Shown: positions 61,903 through 64,000 of the stretch, piece by piece
Layout: each line of letters opens with the position of its first letter
Position numbering within the stretch: the stretch's first letter is position 1
Program-made: the position numbers and the translations under genes
Notes under the pieces: generated by a model
Databases searched by the model: none
Told to the model about the DNA's origin: nothing
What the model saw: the letters and a program-made list of their open reading frames with translations, nothing else
Source of the DNA: WGAL01 sp964570865
GTDB taxonomy: Bacteria; Bacteroidota; Ignavibacteria; Ignavibacteriales; Melioribacteraceae
Assembly (NCBI GenBank): GCA_964570865.1
Contig: CAZMZM010000001.1
Coordinates: forward strand, 46,189-110,188
Direction: 5' to 3'
Length of the DNA stretch: 64,000 nt

Positions 61903-64000
61903 ATGAAACAAGTATTAACACTACTAATTATGATAACAATGTCATTCGGGCTTTATGCTCAGACAAGCAATTCGCCTATCACGGAAATCGATTATGCCAA
62001 TGCTACTCGTTATTGCGGGGCACGTAATATTGCGCGTACAACCGACGGTTATACAATTGTTGTTTTCGAACCGGCTTCAGGCTGGGCAAACCAGGAAATA
62101 TGGTACGCAAACTATAACTCGGCTTTCGGTAGTTGGGATGTTGCACAACTCAGTCAATCCACAACAGGTACAACCGGAATTCCTGCCGTTATTGCCGATA
62201 ATCAAGGACATGTTTTTGCGGCTTGGAAAGAGAAAGCCGATGACGGAACAAGGAACGCAATGTTTTCAAAATGTACTTTTGCAGACGCATTCACTCATTC
62301 GTGGTCAACTCCCGTAATTGCGGATACAATCAATAACAATACGGGTGTTTTAACTATTGATACGGATCTGGATGACAATCCGTTTATCCTCTTTTCGATT
62401 TGGAATGACCCCGCTATTTTTAATGCGAATATTTATGCTTCAAAAAGTTACGATGGAGGCATTACTTGGACTACAGATAACCTAACATCACAATTCCCTA
62501 CTCCAAACGTTCTTCCGTTCAATTATATGGATGTTAACTTGACTCACGGACCGGACGGTAAAATGTATGCCGCATGGGAAGACAAACCTACGGAAATCAC
62601 AAATCAATACGAAGTTCTTTTCTCGGAATATGATCCCGCTTCAGGATGGAGTTACCCCGACATAGTATCTCCTATTTTTGACGGAGGAGCCGAATTGCAG
62701 AAATATGTTGACGCCCTTACTCCTGTTTCCGGCGCTGTTTCCGTTTATCAGATGGGTCCGGCAGATTATACATTTGCAAACGAATCATCCGTTATTTATT
62801 ATGACAACGGTACATCGCAAGTTTTTTCTTTAGCTTTTAATCCTGTTTATACCGATCCTTTGGAAAACAATCAACAATGGTTGAGCGATTTTATGAATTA
62901 CATGGGACTTACTACAAGCTCATCTGTTCTTTTTGTTGATGATGATAATCGCTACAATAACGACACAACAATCACAAGCGCTTTATCCGCATTAGGTTAT
63001 AACAATGTTACTGTTTTCGATTGCGGCAACAGTAACGGAATGGCAACCGATATTCCCGCAGCAACCGATTATGCAGGAAAAGATGTGGTAATTTGGTTTA
63101 CCGGTGACGATTACAAAAACCTTGCATTTTGGAACATTGCCGATGAAGATAATCCTGAATTGATTAATTATCTCAACACAGCCGGCAAAAAATTTATGAT
63201 TATCGGCAAAGACTTTTTGTATGACAGATACGGGACAGCACCTGATACTTTTGCCGTAGGAGATTTTGTTTATGATAAATTGGGAATTTCGAGCTACGAC
63301 GGACAAAGCTGGCGCGACGATAACCACACCGGAGTAACCGAACTTAACTTAGCGGACGGCAATACCATGACAACGCTCGCACAACTATCGTGGGGAAGAG
63401 GCGGAACACGCCAGGGTGAACCTTCGATTGCAACTGATCCGAGTAATAGACTCCACATGGTTTATCTTGATGAAAACGGAAGTCATATTATTTATCGAAC
63501 TTTTGACGGAACCGATTGGACAGATGGAATCCAAATCGATAACTCGGCAGATACGGTAACCGTAATGCGACCTAATATTTCGATTGATAATAATTTCGGG
63601 ATTTATGTAACGTGGGAACAAGTAACCGGAGTTGATTCGGCAAGCTCTACTTCAATTTACAATGTAATGTATGTTACATCACCCGACGGAGGCGCAACTT
63701 GGAACCAGGTCACACAACTAAGCCATTGTAACTATGTAAACGGAAGCGGGTACTCTACCAAAAATCCGACAATCGGGAAAAAAGTGAGAAATGCAATTTC
63801 ATCTGTCGGGTTTGAAGGAGGTGCGGAAGTAATTTGGACAGAGGCAAATCCCAATTCCTCTTTGGGATATTACGTGATGTACGCACGTATTCCTTATGTC
63901 GGAACATTAACCGGAGTAAATAATGATTTTACGATTCCGGCTAAATTTAAGTTAAGCCAAAATTATCCCAATCCGTTTAACCCTACAACTGAAATAGCTT
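61903..64000 (+). CDS. Secreted beta-rich protein with T9SS sorting domain, cut by the window edge
   Basis: The frame opens at ATG 61903 after GGAGG and is still open at 64000, about 699 codons. Signal peptide MKQVLTLLIMITMSFGLYAQ. The body has sialidase/BNR-like repeats (GHVFAAWKEKAD; ASKSYDGGITWTTDNLTS; SPDGGATWNQVTQLS) and an alpha/beta insert (SSVLFVDDDNRYNNDTTITS; KDVVIWFTGDDYK). It ends in the sorting-domain opening KFKLSQNYPNPFNPTTEI. It probably continues for 60-80 residues. Substrate unknown. Transcription likely starts in the 116 bases after the protease gene. Confidence 0.82.
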   Translation, partial: MKQVLTLLIMITMSFGLYAQTSNSPITEIDYANATRYCGARNIARTTDGYTIVVFEPASGWANQEIWYANYNSAFGSWDVAQLSQSTTGTTGIPAVIADNQGHVFAAWKEKADDGTRNAMFSKCTFADAFTHSWSTPVIADTINNNTGVLTIDTDLDDNPFILFSIWNDPAIFNANIYASKSYDGGITWTTDNLTSQFPTPNVLPFNYMDVNLTHGPDGKMYAAWEDKPTEITNQYEVLFSEYDPASGWSYPDIVSPIFDGGAELQKYVDALTPVSGAVSVYQMGPADYTFANESSVIYYDNGTSQVFSLAFNPVYTDPLENNQQWLSDFMNYMGLTTSSSVLFVDDDNRYNNDTTITSALSALGYNNVTVFDCGNSNGMATDIPAATDYAGKDVVIWFTGDDYKNLAFWNIADEDNPELINYLNTAGKKFMIIGKDFLYDRYGTAPDTFAVGDFVYDKLGISSYDGQSWRDDNHTGVTELNLADGNTMTTLAQLSWGRGGTRQGEPSIATDPSNRLHMVYLDENGSHIIYRTFDGTDWTDGIQIDNSADTVTVMRPNISIDNNFGIYVTWEQVTGVDSASSTSIYNVMYVTSPDGGATWNQVTQLSHCNYVNGSGYSTKNPTIGKKVRNAISSVGFEGGAEVIWTEANPNSSLGYYVMYARIPYVGTLTGVNNDFTIPAKFKLSQNYPNPFNPTTEIA

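Noticed and set aside
1..64000. CRISPR array, tRNA genes, insertion sequences, prophage
   Set aside because: No regularly spaced repeats, no tRNA T-loop/cloverleaf, and no transposase, integrase or phage structural motif was found by reading the sequence and translated frames.

Overview
The window is a low-GC (about one third G+C by eye) bacterial chromosome segment. It most likely comes from the Ignavibacteria/Chlorobi side of the Bacteroidetes-Chlorobi group. The main clue is a set of secreted proteins ending in the type IX secretion (T9SS) sorting domain, with the phrase SQNYPNPFNPTTEI typical of Ignavibacteria. Others are PorV/PorQ-type outer-membrane proteins, a SusC/TonB-like receptor with a carboxypeptidase-regulatory-like N-terminus, and FliC-type flagella, which most Bacteroidetes lack. 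Many genes have a clear GGAGG-type ribosome binding site, and operons are tight with ATGA or TAATG overlaps. The genus cannot be fixed from sequence alone.

Layout. 1-6.7 kb (minus strand): a chemotaxis operon read as HEAT-repeat protein, cheR, CheY-like regulator, cheY, cheZ, cheA, cheB (cut by the window edge), behind a sigma-28-type promoter. 6.9-8.9 kb: a soluble histidine kinase and an NtrC-type sigma-54 activator, possibly under a sigma-54-like promoter. 9.2-15.5 kb: flagellar filament genes. There are three flagellins (two of them a near-identical tandem pair), two FliS chaperones, FliD, a small FliT/FlgN-like protein and FlgM, with further sigma-28-type promoters and terminators. 15.5-22.5 kb: a 1572-residue protein with three TPR-glycosyltransferase units, ending 3 bases before the third flagellin, and a divergent two-domain glycosyltransferase. 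Together these are candidates for flagellin glycosylation.

22.6-29.5 kb: a PorQ-like protein, a TPR protein, the RNase P RNA gene, then recJ, a YebC-family regulator, ruvC and ruvA, and a SPOUT methyltransferase. 29.6-34.6 kb: an unknown lipoprotein, an orphan peptide-type solute-binding protein and an unknown secreted protein. 34.8-46.1 kb (minus): bamD, a hotdog thioesterase, an FG-GAP/VCBS protein, a secreted HExxH protease, ccmA, ccmB, sufE, then an rlpA-like gene, DUF4159 and DUF4175 genes coupled by ATGA overlaps. 46.4-57.7 kb (plus): TonB-dependent receptor, large T9SS-type secreted protein, PorV-like protein, OPT transporter, small membrane protein, XRE regulator and M20 peptidase, nearly all overlapping. 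57.7-64 kb: a lipoprotein with an FGE-like domain, a C10 (streptopain-type) protease and a cut-off secreted protein.

How the parts connect. The left 22 kb is a motility module. Sigma-28, held back by FlgM, is expected to drive the chemotaxis operon, flagellin 1 and the fliS-fliD-flgM operon. The leaders of flagellins 1 and 2 share a hairpin with a GGA-containing loop plus a GGA in the ribosome binding site, a layout like CsrA-controlled flagellin mRNA. The right half is dominated by envelope biogenesis and secreted proteins. No tRNA, CRISPR array, insertion sequence or prophage was seen.
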